Shown: positions 1 through 11,331 of the stretch, piece by piece
Layout: each line of letters starts with the position of its first letter
How positions within the stretch are numbered: the first letter of the stretch is position 1
NCBI GenBank assembly: GCA_014529385.2
Contig: CM043945.1
Span: 144,052,741 to 144,116,740 of the forward strand
Origin: Adiantum capillus-veneris
Lineage: Eukaryota; Streptophyta; Polypodiopsida; Polypodiales; Pteridaceae
Direction: 5' to 3'
DNA: 64,000 bases
Made by a program: the position numbers and the translations under genes
The notes under the pieces: model-generated
What the model was told of the DNA's origin: nothing
Databases searched by the model: none
Seen by the model: the letters and a program-made list of their open reading frames with translations, nothing else

Positions 1-1165
1 GTTAGTTTTGTCCGTCTCCTTTGCCTTAGTAGACTCGTCAGATGATTCAAGATCATCAACATGTGGGAGTTTGGATTCTTCTCTTTACCTTTGTTCCATC
101 TTGCGTTGAAGCTTATTCTAAATCTGTTGCCACATATCGCTGGCAATATTCAAAATTGCTATTGCCTCTTTTCTTCTTTGTGGTTTGATTATTTCAAGAG
201 CTTCAACACTCCTGTGTATTAGAGGCATGTCCTGCTCGTCCTCTCTTTCGTTATCTACGTCCATTCCAAGGCTTTTTTCCCCTCATTCCTTTGTTGGAGG
301 AGTCCTTCTCTTTGTGCTTGAGTCTCTTCTATAGTTCTTCGTGCTTGTGTAACGGGATTTTGTTATTTAGACCTGGTTGATCTTACCTTTACTCTTGTTT
401 ATCTAATTGTAAACTCGTCTTCTTTTCCTTCCTCTGAAGATTGATACTCTGAGGTGGTTTCTATATCCTTTGATTTAGCTTCATCATTGTGTGGAATATC
501 TGATTTTGTTTCCTCGCTATCAGAGTCATGTTGTTTTGGGATCTTCCCAGTTTCCCTTGTCTTTGGTAGGATTTTAGATGGTCTTGCTATCGGCTTCACC
601 GCTCTTTTGGATTATGAACTAGATCCAACTGTGCTTCTATAGGTGGTAATTCATCAATCACTGATCTGGCATTCATATATGATTTTCTCTTATGACTTTC
701 TTTGATGTTTGATTCCAATAAATTGTCAAGGATGTAATTCCCAAAGTCGCAGCTAACCACCCTTCTTTTTGCCAGCCCATATGCAAGATTGGTTCTCTGT
801 ATCACGGTGGCTTTTGCACTTTGAAGTGTTGTGGTATTAACTACAGAGGCAGCTCCCTCCCGAAGTAGATTATATCTTGATAGGTAAATTTGTGTCCCCT
901 CTACTTTAGAAATGCCTTCTTATTATCTTGGGCTTTGGTTTTGTGCAATAGATTACGCATTCCGGCACCAAGTGAAGAGCTTTGTTAATTATTTTTGTGG
1001 TGATTTTTACTTTGACGGTAGCCCCATCTTGTTGCGTTTGTGTTACTCCCCCCTTCCCCTTCCGATTCATCCCGGACGAAGATACGACATGGTACATGGG
1101 CTCAAACTATGTGTCTATGCAACCACGTGAAATGTGGCCCTATCGTGAAAATTGAAGAGATGCAT
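1..1165 (-). pseudogene. Gag-like retroelement CDS, distal part, degenerate
   Basis: Coding-like sequence runs leftward on the minus strand to the window edge, in pieces and in more than one frame. Visible blocks are a basic stretch with KPKPKIIRRH near 910-940, a block at 805-596 that begins shortly after RYNLLREGAAS, an acidic E/D/S/K-rich stretch at 599-399, and a charged helical stretch from about 263 down to 1 (EALEIIKPQRRKEA). In the last stretch two in-frame stops (118-120 and 85-87) each look like one C-to-T change from a glutamine codon. The composition is that of a plant LTR-retroelement gag, and it plausibly continues the region at 7198-9342, from which it is separated by the CACTA element. 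I do not recognise the family; no protease or polymerase is visible before the edge. Confidence 0.42.
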
Positions 1166-1690
1166 TGGGTAAAGAGATGTTTGAAATCAACTAGCTTCAT
1201 TAAATTCAAGATGCCATAATTTTTTTTGCGGGAACGAATCACACCACCCATAAAGTGCATGTAACACAACCTAGATCAACATAATGTCAATCAAGGACAC
1301 AAATGACACGATAGGCACACGGAGAAAATATCGTTAGCTTGTGATGCTGAGACCATCCTACACATACAACACTCTGGAAGTCCAACTAAACCACAAACTA
1401 GAGTCTCACTGCTCTCAACTATATCACCTACCCACATACACGCAAACAGAAGAAAACTCACTAAATCATACCAGAATTGTATGGAACTTAAGGAACACCA
1501 TCCCCTCACTAGGATACACCTGCCCCTAAGCCTCTACACTGAAAATCCTTGCTCTAAACCCATATGTGGAAAACGTTTATAAAGAAAAAACAAAATCCTA
1601 GAAGTGCCCGAAATTGAAATCTATGAGACCTATGTGTATCTTATGTCGCTACAATTCTAACGACTACTTGCAGGCAGAAAACATAAATTG
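1166..1690. other. No gene seen; junction zone between gag-like region and CACTA element
   Basis: No supported coding sequence. The left terminus of the CACTA element should lie here, because gag-like sequence ends at about 1165 and transposase sequence starts near 1705. However, no CACTA-type terminus matching the right end at 7197 is visible. The left end may have been lost or diverged. Confidence 0.4.
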
Positions 1691-1704
1691 TTTAATATAA
1701 TGGA

Positions 1705-3156
1705 TTGATAAAACTCCCTAAAGTTCCATGGATTTTGACAGTAGGCAAAGAAGGCAAAGTAAAAGAGATTATTCGATCCGTGCGGATGCCCACTGGCATA
1801 ATGCACTCGCTCCGAACATGTTTCACTAAAGAAGGGAAGCTTACTGGTTTGAAGTCACACGACTGTCATAAAATGTATCAGGTATGTTTGAGGTAGAATA
1901 CATCATATTGGAAATTGTGTAACATATCCGTGCATGGACTTTAATATCATTGCTAGGCGTGTTTTGCAGTTTATTTTACCGATGGCCATTGAGGGATGTT
2001 TATCTTTTGACGCCCGTAACACAATCTACAAACTTGCAAAGTTGGTGCAATGGATCTCACAAAACGAGATTCATGTAGATTCCATACCATCCACCAAACT
2101 AAATGCTGCGAAGGCTATATGTTCAAGAAACATTTTCCAACTACCATGCTAACCATTCAAGTGCATCTTCTTGTTCACATAGTTGATGAGGGGAAATAAC
2201 TGGCACAGTGCATTCCAGATGGATGTTCTTTTTAGAACGTTTCATGAAAACCCTCAAGGGATATGTACGTTAGAAGGCACGTCCAGAGGGTAGCATGGCA
2301 AAAGGTTGGCTGGTATTAGAGTGCCTATTCTACATTGAAGAGTGGCTAGACGGATTTGATAAAGCTCAAGACACACACTCTAGCGAACCATAGATGATGA
2401 GCACATATCTCAGATGGTCATGTGCAATCTCGGTGTTGACAAAAAAATGACGGAGGATCTAGAGGCTAAAATCAATCGATTTTGAATGCTTCACAATCCA
2501 GTCATGCAAAAGTGGATTTCACAATACGAGGATGCAAAGCAAGAGCAACAAAGGGAACGAATCGAGTGGAGACGGGGAAGATGGCCACCAATGAATTATC
2601 CAGCGAGTCTTGAGAGCCTACCAACATTCATGAGCTTAAGATGGTTGCACAACCAATTGATTAGTGCACAAGAGTGCGGCGAACAAGTGACTGAGGAGGA
2701 GTGGGAGTACTCTCGGGGTTGCACAACCAAGGTAAGATTGCAATGTACAACTCGGGTCTTCTAGATGTTTGGACGGCCACTCATAATCTTTGTTGATTGT
2801 AGTATAAGTCATACATGGTGTAAAGGTCAACATTTTAGGGTGGAACGGATTGACAAAAAGCACTTTACACAAGATTATGGAATCATGGCAAAATTTGAAC
2901 AGTCTAGTCAATGATGGTCCTCTGATGCAGATCCTATGGTGGAGGAACTCACTTACTTCGGCATGCTACAAGAGATTCTAAGGATCGATTATAGAGGTTT
3001 TTTTGTGGATTTGTTTGACATGTAGTGGTTCAAGATAAACATGGAGGGTCGCAATGCTATAGTGCGCAGAGGAGAGTCAGGTTTCCTTGAGGTGGATTCA
3101 ACTAAAAAATGGACTAACCTAAGAGACACTTTCGTACTATTGTGAACAAGTAAGTC
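1705..3156 (+). pseudogene. CACTA transposase, C-terminal DUF4218/DUF4216-like part
   Basis: Fragments in series match the C-terminal half of plant CACTA transposases. They are LTGLKSHDCHKMYQ (about 1840-1882), a block with LSFDARNTIYKLAKLVQWIS (about 1997-2058), then the region equivalent to the conserved Leu/His-rich stretch at 2150-2300, and a basic helical segment (2486-2764). The last part, after a frame change, contains DADPMVEELTYFGMLQEI and KKWTNLRDTFVL (2900-3145), the segment that in intact elements precedes the end of the protein. The catalytic DDE domain (Transposase_21) is not visible upstream, so only the downstream part survives. At least three frame changes and several stops are present, one of them TAG in place of the expected Trp in FDM-stop-WFK (near 3022). 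Confidence 0.7.
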
Positions 3157-5278
3157 TGTGAACATCCAATTTTAGAGGACTGATGGTCTGGAAGCACTCA
3201 TGTAAGTTATGTGGCTCTTGCAGGTGGTATTTTATCCTACAAAGTCTGCATCAAACTGGTGGTATATGTAATGGAATTGGCCTATTTAACTTGAGAGTAG
3301 CAAAAATTAATGAGAGTACTTTTGAGAAATAACTTTGTGAGCATAACGGGTGAACATATTTGAAGATGGCAACATAATCATAGCAATTAGTTAACTTGGC
3401 ATGAACAATACTTTTGCAAGAGAGAGAATTTAGAGAACATGACAACAGTTGAGGACCGGATTTATGTGGAGCCGGTCCCCCCTCCAATAGGCATTTGTAT
3501 TATGATTTCTCCCATTAAGAGAGACTTGTTACAATACAGTCTTTGTGTTCCTTGTGACCTAGGTGATGCAATGAAGATGGAAAGCTTCATGCATCACAAA
3601 CATAACATAAACTTGAAGAAAGCTTTAACTATCCCAAGCCTTAGTCCCAAGACCTCAAACACCTTTGAAGGTGGAGAGAGCTAGCAGGGAATGAGGGTAG
3701 GGAAGAGGAAGAAGAAACATTTTGTAGGAGAAAGAATTAGTTCTTCACTTATCATACTCTTGTTGCTAGAATACATAATAGCATAGTAATGAAGAAGAAG
3801 GAGATGGCAAGCTTAAGCATTGAAGCATGGCTCTTGGTTGGATTTGCACTCCATAGCCAAGAGTGTTGGTGTAGGCTCTCAACCTCTACTTGCTTGGAGA
3901 GGGAGCTCTTGCAGTTTGCATAGCACACAATGAGAGTGCTTGTGAGTGTGTGTGGGTGAGTATACCCCTCAAGCAAGCCCCCTCCTTGCTAGGTCGACCC
4001 CCCCTTCTAGCTCATAATTGAAGCTCATTGGCTCTTGCCAAGCCTAGCCAATCACAAGCTTGGGCCATTTCTAGCATTAGGTGTAGGCTTGGGACAAGTG
4101 TCCCCCTTTCCCCTTTGAGAGAGAGGACTTGATAAATGCAAAAACAATTAGATAATTCAAGTAATTTATCATTGGACCCCTTTGAAGCTTAGCCAATAGG
4201 CTTCAAGCAGCACATGAAGGTAACATGGGTAGGGACCTGACATGTGTCCTTGCTGCCTCTTCAAGTTGGGGCTTCCCTTGTGTGTGTGAGTGTGTGTTCT
4301 CTATCTAATCCCTAGGAAAAGGGCTCGTCCCCCCTCTTGTAGGGATGCTTTTGACTTTAGGTGTTCAAGCACCTTACTTACCAAGCATGACAAAGCACTT
4401 GAACTAGGGGGTATTCCCACAAGCATCTCAGGCAAGCATGTCAAGGCACCTCAAGCACCTTAATCAAGCGGCAAGTCAAGCACCTCAAGCATGGAGTAAG
4501 TCAAGCACCTCAAGCACCTTAATCAAGCACCTCAAGCAGGACAAGCACCTCAAGCACGACAAGCACCTCAAGCAGGACAAGCACCTCGAGCTTGGGCCGG
4601 GTTCCCACCTCAAGCTCAGCCCTAGATTACCTAAGGTCAAAGGAATTTTACACACATTATTGGAGGTCTTCAATGAAGCTAACCCTAAGGTCTTATGCTC
4701 CATTGGTTAGCCTTGCTCTTTGATAGACCATCTCCCATTTGGGCCCCTTTACCATTGGCCCCGTGTTGAGATAGATCTATAAGCACATATCTATATCTTA
4801 ACACTTGTTCCCGTTTATTCTCCCACATTAAGTGATCAATTTAATATGAGAAAATCATTTGGGTTGGTTAGATATTAGATTTTATGACAGTATATCATAG
4901 AGGTAGGCGCTCGTAGTGCATGGACATATGAGGGCTACCATGTGCCAATCACAATGGCATTAGTGGAGGAGATCAAACAGGATATTGTTGAGCCGAAAGC
5001 CGCTGAGGTGGTACAATGCTGCTACTCTCTATGGGATGCATACAAAGGATCTACAAAATGAAACGAAGGACATCTGCCTAAACGGAGAGCTCTATATAGA
5101 CATAGGGACTTATGCTGAGTTATGCGAGGATGAGAGAGAGACCTCTTAAAGCCATAAATATTGTATTTGTTTATTTTTTCTCTTTTTATAATATATATTG
5201 TATTTACGTGGAGTTTTTTCTATTGTTGTCTATGTGCTATACTTGAGAAATTTAAACTGTGTTTAATCAAATTATAAC
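3157..5278. other. CACTA interior without coding sequence; contains a minisatellite
   Basis: No reading frame here resembles a protein. The stretch holds a purine-rich part (3660-3800), T/C-rich parts near 3950-4020 and 4320-4340, and the 18-bp minisatellite at 4436-4590. About 4900-5150 has short coding-like pieces (EIKQDIVEPKAAEVV) that could be an exon remnant of the accessory CACTA gene, but I cannot place it. Confidence 0.4.
4436..4590. repeat. 18-bp minisatellite (AAGCACCTCAAGCAGGAC type)
   Basis: The unit AAGCACCTCAAGCAGGAC and close variants recur head to tail (…AAGCACCTCAAGCACGAC…). The last five units (about 4515-4590) are almost perfect; the first part is more diverged and mixed with AAGCACCTTAATC units. 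The period is a multiple of three, which explains the KHLKQDKHLKHD peptide seen in one frame; this is not evidence of a protein. Confidence 0.85.
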
Positions 5279-6640
5279 TTGGCAGAAGATTTTCTTCTCC
5301 ATTCATCATTAAGATCTAATGTTTGTGTGTTTAATGCAGGTATGGACGATGATGAGTTTCTTTCTTCCTTGCAGAGTAGGTGGTACAAGGAGCATCATTG
5401 CTCTCGAGTACCGTCGCATCGTTCCACTCCTTTAGCGTCTCCCTCTGTTTCGGAGCATTCACTGAGCTCCGAGAGTTTGGTGTCGACGAGACGATCTACA
5501 CAATCTTCTAGGCATCGACGTTCAATGGTGGTAGGGGTGGTTGCTGTGGAGATGACTCCACTGATACTTTGACACCACCTCATAGTTGACGAGGCTCCTT
5601 ACCTTCCCCTTCTTTGCCCGCCCCCACACCAACCACAACATCGCCATCTACTCCAGGTTTTGCACGGCTATCGGCCGTTCTTGGCTACACACCACTCACT
5701 ACTCCTCCGGGAGTCACCCCAGCCGACACTCCTTGCTTTGGGGTCTAGACTCCAATGGAGACACCTATCTTCCGTACCCCCATCAAGACACCACTTGATA
5801 TGCCACTTGAGACCCTGATGAGACACCTAGGTTCACACATCACAGGCGAGAGGGCTTACCATACTTGATCGACATCAGCGGTGGCATCATCTTGGATGAC
5901 GATGACAAGAAGGTGATCTCACGCATGCGTGGCCTTTGCTCTCAGTTGTTTAGACACTACATACTAAACACCTGGAGTGAAGTGCCGAATGAATTAAAAG
6001 ACAGAGTCGTGAGTATGCGGCATGACGAGTTTCCCGTGTCAAGTAAGGATGAGCGCTTCAATGAAGACCTGATGAAGGTGCAGATGCACAAATACTGCAA
6101 GCACAAGCGTTCTGAAGTGCAAAAAGAAATAAAGCATGGGTGGAATAGGCCAGATTGGCTGGCCAAAGAAGATTGGAAGAATGCAAAGCAAGCAGCACGC
6201 AAGTGGAAGCAACAAAAGGAGGCAGCCAAAGTGCGAGTAGAGGAAGGGAGCTCGCACCACACTTGGGGAGCGGCGGGTGGGCATCATTTGAGGCCAATTT
6301 TGTAAGTGTTTTTTCATTTCCCTTTAGGTTTGGTAGTTATGGATAATTGTACTTTTAAATTCTATCATAACGTATTCTTTGTATGTTTTGAACAGTGGTC
6401 GATGACAGGACGTGACCCCACACCATACGAGCGCGAGTATGCGGGCAAAAAGGGCTTACACATCCTTATGGACATTCTCAGTTCTCATGCCGACATAAAT
6501 AGTATTTCACTTTACTCTCTTACATTTGTTGTATTTAATGATAACCTAAGAAAATAGTGTTTATACTTACAAAAAGTTTTATTGTTTTTTTTTTACAGAA
6601 TCTGATAGATACGCCGCTTGGAAACGTCTGATTAGACGAC
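5279..6640 (+). pseudogene. CACTA accessory protein gene (Transposase_24-like), with introns
   Basis: Exon-like pieces give a Ser/Thr/Pro-rich N-terminal region (5342-5575 and about 5586-5860), then a basic helical domain (5865-6300). The latter contains LDDDDKKVISRM, NRPDWLAKEDWKNAK and a long Lys/Gln/Ala helix ending in SSHHTWGAAGG. After an apparent intron (GTAAGT at 6302 to TTGAACAG at 6395) the frame gives WSMTGRDPTPYEREYAGKKG. A second intron may run from about 6499 to TTTTTACAG at 6599. This basic-helix plus GR-x-PT-x-x-E arrangement is that of the plant Transposase_24 family carried by CACTA elements and their derivatives. The phase across the first intron does not close cleanly, so I treat the gene as decayed. 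Confidence 0.6.
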
Positions 6641-6944
6641 GTCAATCTAGCTATAGCCAGATAACACTAGTTTGCTTTTGTCATAGCATGTATATATCAT
6701 GATGTGTGCACGTCATTTTTGTAAGTATTGGCCAATGATGTATTTTCTCAATAACGACAATTGTGTTGTAGCTAACATAAATAATTTTTCCTATGATGTG
6801 TATAGTTTTTTCATTGTATTACTTTTGTCAATCCACTTTCGTCAAACTACTTTTGTCTGTCAGTTTTGCATCTTTATTTTGGAAACAATGTTCAATATGG
6901 TTGAGGGTGGCAGGGCATTCAATGCCTTGCAACCCAAATTTTTT

Positions 6945-7125
6945 TATTCTCGGGCGTCGCTATAAGCATTTCTATATAAGGTTTTGCAGCATCGCTATAT
7001 TCTTCACTAAAATGAGGATTGTTGCGTTGCAATAGGCGTTGCTAAAGGCATCGCTATATAGCAATTGTTATAGCGACGGTTATAGAGACGTCTATAGCGA
7101 CACCTTTAGCGACGCCTATAGAGAT
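6945..7125. repeat. CACTA subterminal repeats and hairpin
   Basis: Variants of GCGTCGCTATA and TATAGCGAC recur in both orientations. The 15-base arms AGGCGTTGCTAAAGG (7034-7048) and CCTTTAGCGACGCCT (7103-7117) pair with one G:T mismatch, and other copies lie inside the loop. Clustered short motifs in both directions next to the terminus are the usual binding region for CACTA transposase. Confidence 0.7.
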
Positions 7126-7180
7126 GTCGGGGGATAAAAAAACCGATTGTAGTTTTGTTGCTACAGCCGTCACAAGTGCA

Positions 7181-7200
7181 TGTACCCTCTTGTAGTGCTG
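7181..7200. mobile_element. Right terminus of CACTA element and candidate 3-bp target duplication
   Basis: The sequence ends CCCTCTTGTAGTG at 7197; read from outside in it is CACTACAAGAGGG, a canonical CACTA end. The following CTG (7198-7200) would be the target duplication. Its partner cannot be tested because the left end is not recognisable. Confidence 0.75.
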
Positions 7201-9342
7201 GTTTACCCATCTGCTTAGCTCACTCGCTTCATTGGCCTCTCTGACTTGTTTCCACAATTTGTCAAAACCATCTATTTCTTTACAACTCTCAGGTAAAGCT
7301 ATGTTAAATCCCTCGGAAGAGTTATTCGTGGTATTCAACACTATCCTTGGCTCTAATGCAAGGTCTTTGAGCTTTTGTCCGTGCTGTGATTGGAATCTGG
7401 CTCTTTTCATTCCTTGTTTGGTGGTATTACTGGTGTAGGTGGGACAAGGATGACACCGTCAGGTTCCAACTTGTGGTTCTAGTAAATCTTGGGCTTCTTG
7501 AATCATTTTCTTGCATATGTCAAGCCTATCCTTTTCTAGTTCCACATATGGATATGTCATCCACCTCTGTTCTTGGGTTTGGTTGTTTTTTAGCTTTGTT
7601 TCATAGGATTTTAGGAGGGCCTCTAATGGCTCACTAACCTTCTCGACCAACATTGATCCTCCCGAGCTAGCACTTCTTGGCTCAGTTTTCGTTGATGGTT
7701 CTTTTGGAGGTTGAGACATCTGTGTAAGAGAAGGTGCAACCACTTCCTCATGTTTTCTTATCTTCTCTTCAGCTTTGGTGAGCTTCTCAACCAGGTATTT
7801 TTGCTCACGCTCCATATACGCTTTCATCCTAGCCTTTCTAGCTTTCCAGCTGTTTAGTTTGCTCTTGGTTTTTTGACTAGGTGCATCAGTCTTTGGTTCA
7901 CCCGTCTGTGGAATCACGTTTGTTTCCATTTTCTCTGTCTCTAGATTCTCAAAAACTTTCCTTTTGAGCTTGCGCTCTCGTAACTACTTGAACTGGTACG
8001 ATGTTTTCATTTTTTGAGCTATTGGGTAGCTGAACAATTTTTGAGACAATTGTTGTGTTCTTTCTGACTTAGTTTGGTTTTTTTGGACAGTTGGGGATCA
8101 AGTGAATGACACCATAGTCAAGACAATAGGTGTTTACTTGTGTGATCTCCGTTTGAGGACATTGTTTGACCAAGTGGTTGTCATGGCTCTTGTGACAATC
8201 TATCTCTAGTTGAGGAGTTTCTTCATGCAATTCCTCTTGGCTATATACAGGCTTTGACCTTGCTAAGCCTCTATTAGCAATGAGCTGCAATGTCCTTTTG
8301 TCCATCTCATACCTTCTTTCTTGAAGTCAAAACGCAAGAGGTGGAGGTTGTACCAGCCTCATCATTCCACTTGTTTCTCTCATCTTTTGTCGCTTTGAAG
8401 GGTAGTACCTACTTTGGTTGTCATAATTCATTGTATCTGGTACTAGTTCTTGTTTGATGGATGGTTCCATCCTCTACGTATATCTCATTTCTATAGGCAT
8501 TCTAGCACTTGGAAATGGAGGGTGTTGTTTGAAGACAAAAGCTGTGGTCTTGCAACTCGTACAGGTCCTGGCGCATTTCTCATAGCGTATCTAAGTGGAG
8601 TAGGTGCTACAGGAGTCGTTTGTACATACGTCTCCTTAGCATATTACATGCCATAGTAACACTCTTCCCTCATATGGTTTGTCCATTTTCTCTCAATTTT
8701 GCACCATAGAGGTTCTTGGAGGTCAGATTTGACAAGAGGAGCAAGTCTCAGAGCTAATCCTTCTATAAGCTTCAATTGCTCACTAGATACCTCTCGCTTT
8801 AATGTGGATTGGGTTCTTGGTGAATCACTCCTCTAAGAAGATGTGTCACTCTCGCTCTCAGTATCATATCTTCTCAAGGTTCCTCTCTGATTTGGATAGG
8901 AGTAAGTTATAGGGGGTGGTTATGGTACATATGGTCCTATTGTCACCGTAATTCCACCTCTAGAAAAGTCATGTTATATGGTTGCATCTGGGTACAACCA
9001 TGGTCCATTAGGCAAATTCACTTGAGGAGGCATATCTGCCATCTTTGTGCTCATTTCATCTCTTGTTATCTCTCTAGAAGGGAATCTAGGTGGCTCCCTT
9101 TTTGGACTTCTCATAGGAATTCTCGTGCTTGGTGGAGATATCTGTGGTCCTTCATTAACCAAATATCCAACTCTTTCTAGTGCATTGTGTGGGTTTGTGT
9201 CAAATTGTGGATAGATTGGCATTTTAGCACTTCTAGCTTGGCTTGCCATACCTCTGGTCATATCTACAAAAGGATTGGTGGATTGGCTTTCTATCGTGAT
9301 GATCTTAGCTTTCTTAATGTCATGACTACTCAATACCCTCAA
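7198..9342 (-). pseudogene. Gag-like retroelement CDS, proximal part, with zinc-knuckle-like motifs
   Basis: On the minus strand, coding-like pieces follow one another from 9342 leftward. First comes a Pro/Arg-rich piece (9342-8974). A degenerate stretch full of single stops follows. At 8305-8069 there are two knuckle-like patterns, CHKSHDNHLVKQC and CLDYGVIHLIPNC, each a CCHC motif with one Cys missing. Next is a Lys/Glu-rich coiled-coil piece (7929-7459), then a piece ending SELSRWVNQ (7410-7204) where the CACTA element is inserted. Retroelement gag proteins package RNA through such knuckles. Many of the breaks would be repaired by one transition (TGG/TAG, TGG/TGA, CAG/TAG). The family is not one I can name, and a caulimovirid-type coat protein is a less likely alternative. 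Confidence 0.45.
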
Positions 9343-10047
9343 GATAGTCCTTATTAATAATCACCTTTGGCCCTTTGTCAGGTCCCTAAAAGTCAAGCCT
9401 CGGTGATATTTTGACCTCTGGATATTGGTTCTAGGTATCCTAAAAGGTTGGATTCAGGAAACCTAGGAAGCTTTTCTCCTAACTATACCTGACCAAATTG
9501 GAGTTGTCTATCAAACGTTAGAGTAGTTTTGGTGAACTGCACTTGAAACAACACTCAAAACAATTTTAGGATCAAGAATGTTTTTTTGTATCTTGACCAA
9601 ATATGACCCAAATCTGTTGAAACTTGGTCACTAGGCTTCTTTTATGTTGGTAAACACTTCTGTGAGCTTAGATGTAACTTTTGACCTCTACTTTGGCACT
9701 TGAAACATCATACACATATAAGGGCCAGATTTTGGTCAAATCAGACATTTGAGTGTACCTCAATGTCCTTGAGAATAAAAGAAGTCCCTAGCCAAAATTT
9801 CATAGAATTTGGAGCTCATTTGGGCTTGCGAAGAGCAAAAGATAGAAAACTGCAGATTCAGGCTTGTATTGGTCTTAACTTGGTCAAAAAATGTCCAAAT
9901 TGAATTTTTGAAACTTGCTAAGAGTTGCTTGAGTGATAAGGAATCAGTGGAACACAATTCACCTCATTCTCCCACAAAAGACATTATACGCATATAATGT
10001 CTCAAGTGTCAAAATAAAGGTTAAATTGACAAACTAAAACTTGCGGC

Positions 10048-10201
10048 CATGAGTAGCTCGTAGATGGGCAAGCACATATGCTCCGTTCCATGAGGAATGC
10101 TTGGCATCGATATGTAGCTCTTTCCATGAGTAGCTCGTAGATGCGCAAGCACGTATGCTCCGTTCCACGAGGAATGCTTGGTGTCGATATGTAGCTCTTG
10201 C
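10048..10201. repeat. Tandem duplication, 77-bp period, two copies
   Basis: CATGAGTAGCTCGTAGATG at 10048 recurs at 10125. Both copies continue through CGTATGCTCCGTTCCA-like sequence to GATATGTAGCTCTT, with a few substitutions between them. Confidence 0.85.
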
Positions 10202-10875
10202 CGAGGCTAGTGCAATGGTGCAATCGAATCTCCAATGTGATGAATGAGCGGGGAGTAGCACCAAGATGAAGCTCACGCTCTCTCTCTTCCTCTCTCTCAC
10301 ACACAGTCGACGACAACTTAAAACTTATGATAATGATAAAGTTGTCTTTACAAAATGAATAGGTACCTTATATACTAGTTTGAGGGGTCAAATGGCCTGG
10401 TAGTTACAATCTAGAAGTGCCATTGCACCCCGACTTCTGCAACTAGACTACCTACTTATTACAAATAATGTTTATGACCATAATCCGTAGCATTTCATAA
10501 ATTTTAGAAAATAAGGCTTTGTTGAGTTATGTCGTGTTGTTGACCTAGCCGTCAACAAATTTATTTATATCAAGATTTGTACAAAGTTGAGATCTCATCA
10601 AGAAGTTGGATGAGCATCTTTTTATTCTATCATAATATATACAAAGGGTAGCTTTGCCAAAAAGCTAGATGATTCTCAGAGACGGATTCCCAAGGACATA
10701 TTGGTACAATCAAGAGGTATTTGTGGATAAGTTTTTACAAACTACTATTTCATTTGAGTAGTAGCTCCTGTACACATATTTGAGAGGTTTGATCATGTAA
10801 GTAGGGATCACTTTGACCATTTTATTGAAAACCCATTCCTTTCAGGTCTGGTCAATGCCATCTTGAGAGATAACA

Positions 10876-10921
10876 GTGTAATCATCCCTGGACCCTAGTA
10901 GTAATCATCCCTGGACCCTAG
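10876..10921. repeat. Perfect tandem duplication, 23-bp period
   Basis: TAATCATCCCTGGACCCTAG followed by TAG occurs twice in direct succession without mismatch, which implies a recent slip. Confidence 0.85.
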
Positions 10922-11315
10922 TAGTACCAAGAAAGTAGTAAAGCTGGATAACGTGCAACTCTTTCCCCATCGAAGCTTCTTAAGATCATAGGAGAGGCAT
11001 CTGAGCTTCCTCGCATTGATGTAGAAGATGAAACCTTTGCAGTCCCATGCAAGCTCCCATCCCCTTTTGATTCTTGTTGATGGAGGAGAGAAATCCTTCA
11101 TCAAAATCTTCATCATGCTAGAACAAAAAGCAAAATTTGAAGAGCAACAAGCCTCAAAACACATTATCTCAAAGGTCTCGAACTTGTGATATTCAACATC
11201 AGCATCTTCTTGAAACATTGATGCTCATAAGTTCTCGAACTTAAGTCTCCAATTCATTTTTTTCCAAATTTTCAAACAATAAATGTTTCTAGTTACCTAA
11301 CCTAGGCTCAAGCCT

Positions 11316-11329
11316 AGACTTTGATACCA
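11316..11329 (-). promoter_or_regulatory. Primer-binding-site-like sequence of the minus-strand LTR element
   Basis: On the minus strand this reads TGGTATCAAAGTCT, close to the plant initiator-Met primer site TGGTATCAGAGC. It lies two bases inside an LTR-like edge that begins TGTGATGTCC on the plus strand at 11332. Position and orientation fit reverse transcription of an element whose gag-like region lies to the left on the minus strand. Confidence 0.5.
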
Positions 11330-11331
11330 CG

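Larger units (their letters stand above)
1691..7197 (+). mobile_element. CACTA (En/Spm) DNA transposon, degenerate, left end not found
   Basis: Two plus-strand gene remnants typical of plant CACTA elements lie here: a transposase C-terminal part (1705-3156) and an accessory gene (about 5279-6640). The right end is clear. Positions 7189-7197 read CTTGTAGTG, whose reverse complement CACTACAAG is a standard CACTA terminus. It is preceded by subterminal repeats (6945-7125) and followed by CTG, a candidate 3-bp target duplication. The element interrupts a minus-strand gag-like reading region just after the residues SRWVNQ. CACTA transposases cut and paste the element by binding TIR and subterminal repeats. 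Frameshifts and stops in both genes say this copy is not autonomous. Confidence 0.72.
9343..11315. other. Probable leader of the minus-strand LTR element; no gene
   Basis: Between the gag-like start (about 9342, minus) and the primer-site-like sequence at 11316-11329 I see no protein. The stretch contains two tandem duplications (10048-10201 and 10876-10921) and an ordinary AT-rich background. The minus-strand ORF at 11218-10895 has no recognisable features. Confidence 0.4.

Noticed and set aside
4485-4703. Cys/Leu-rich minus-strand ORF (RCLSCLRCLSC)
   Set aside because: It is the antisense translation of an 18-bp minisatellite.
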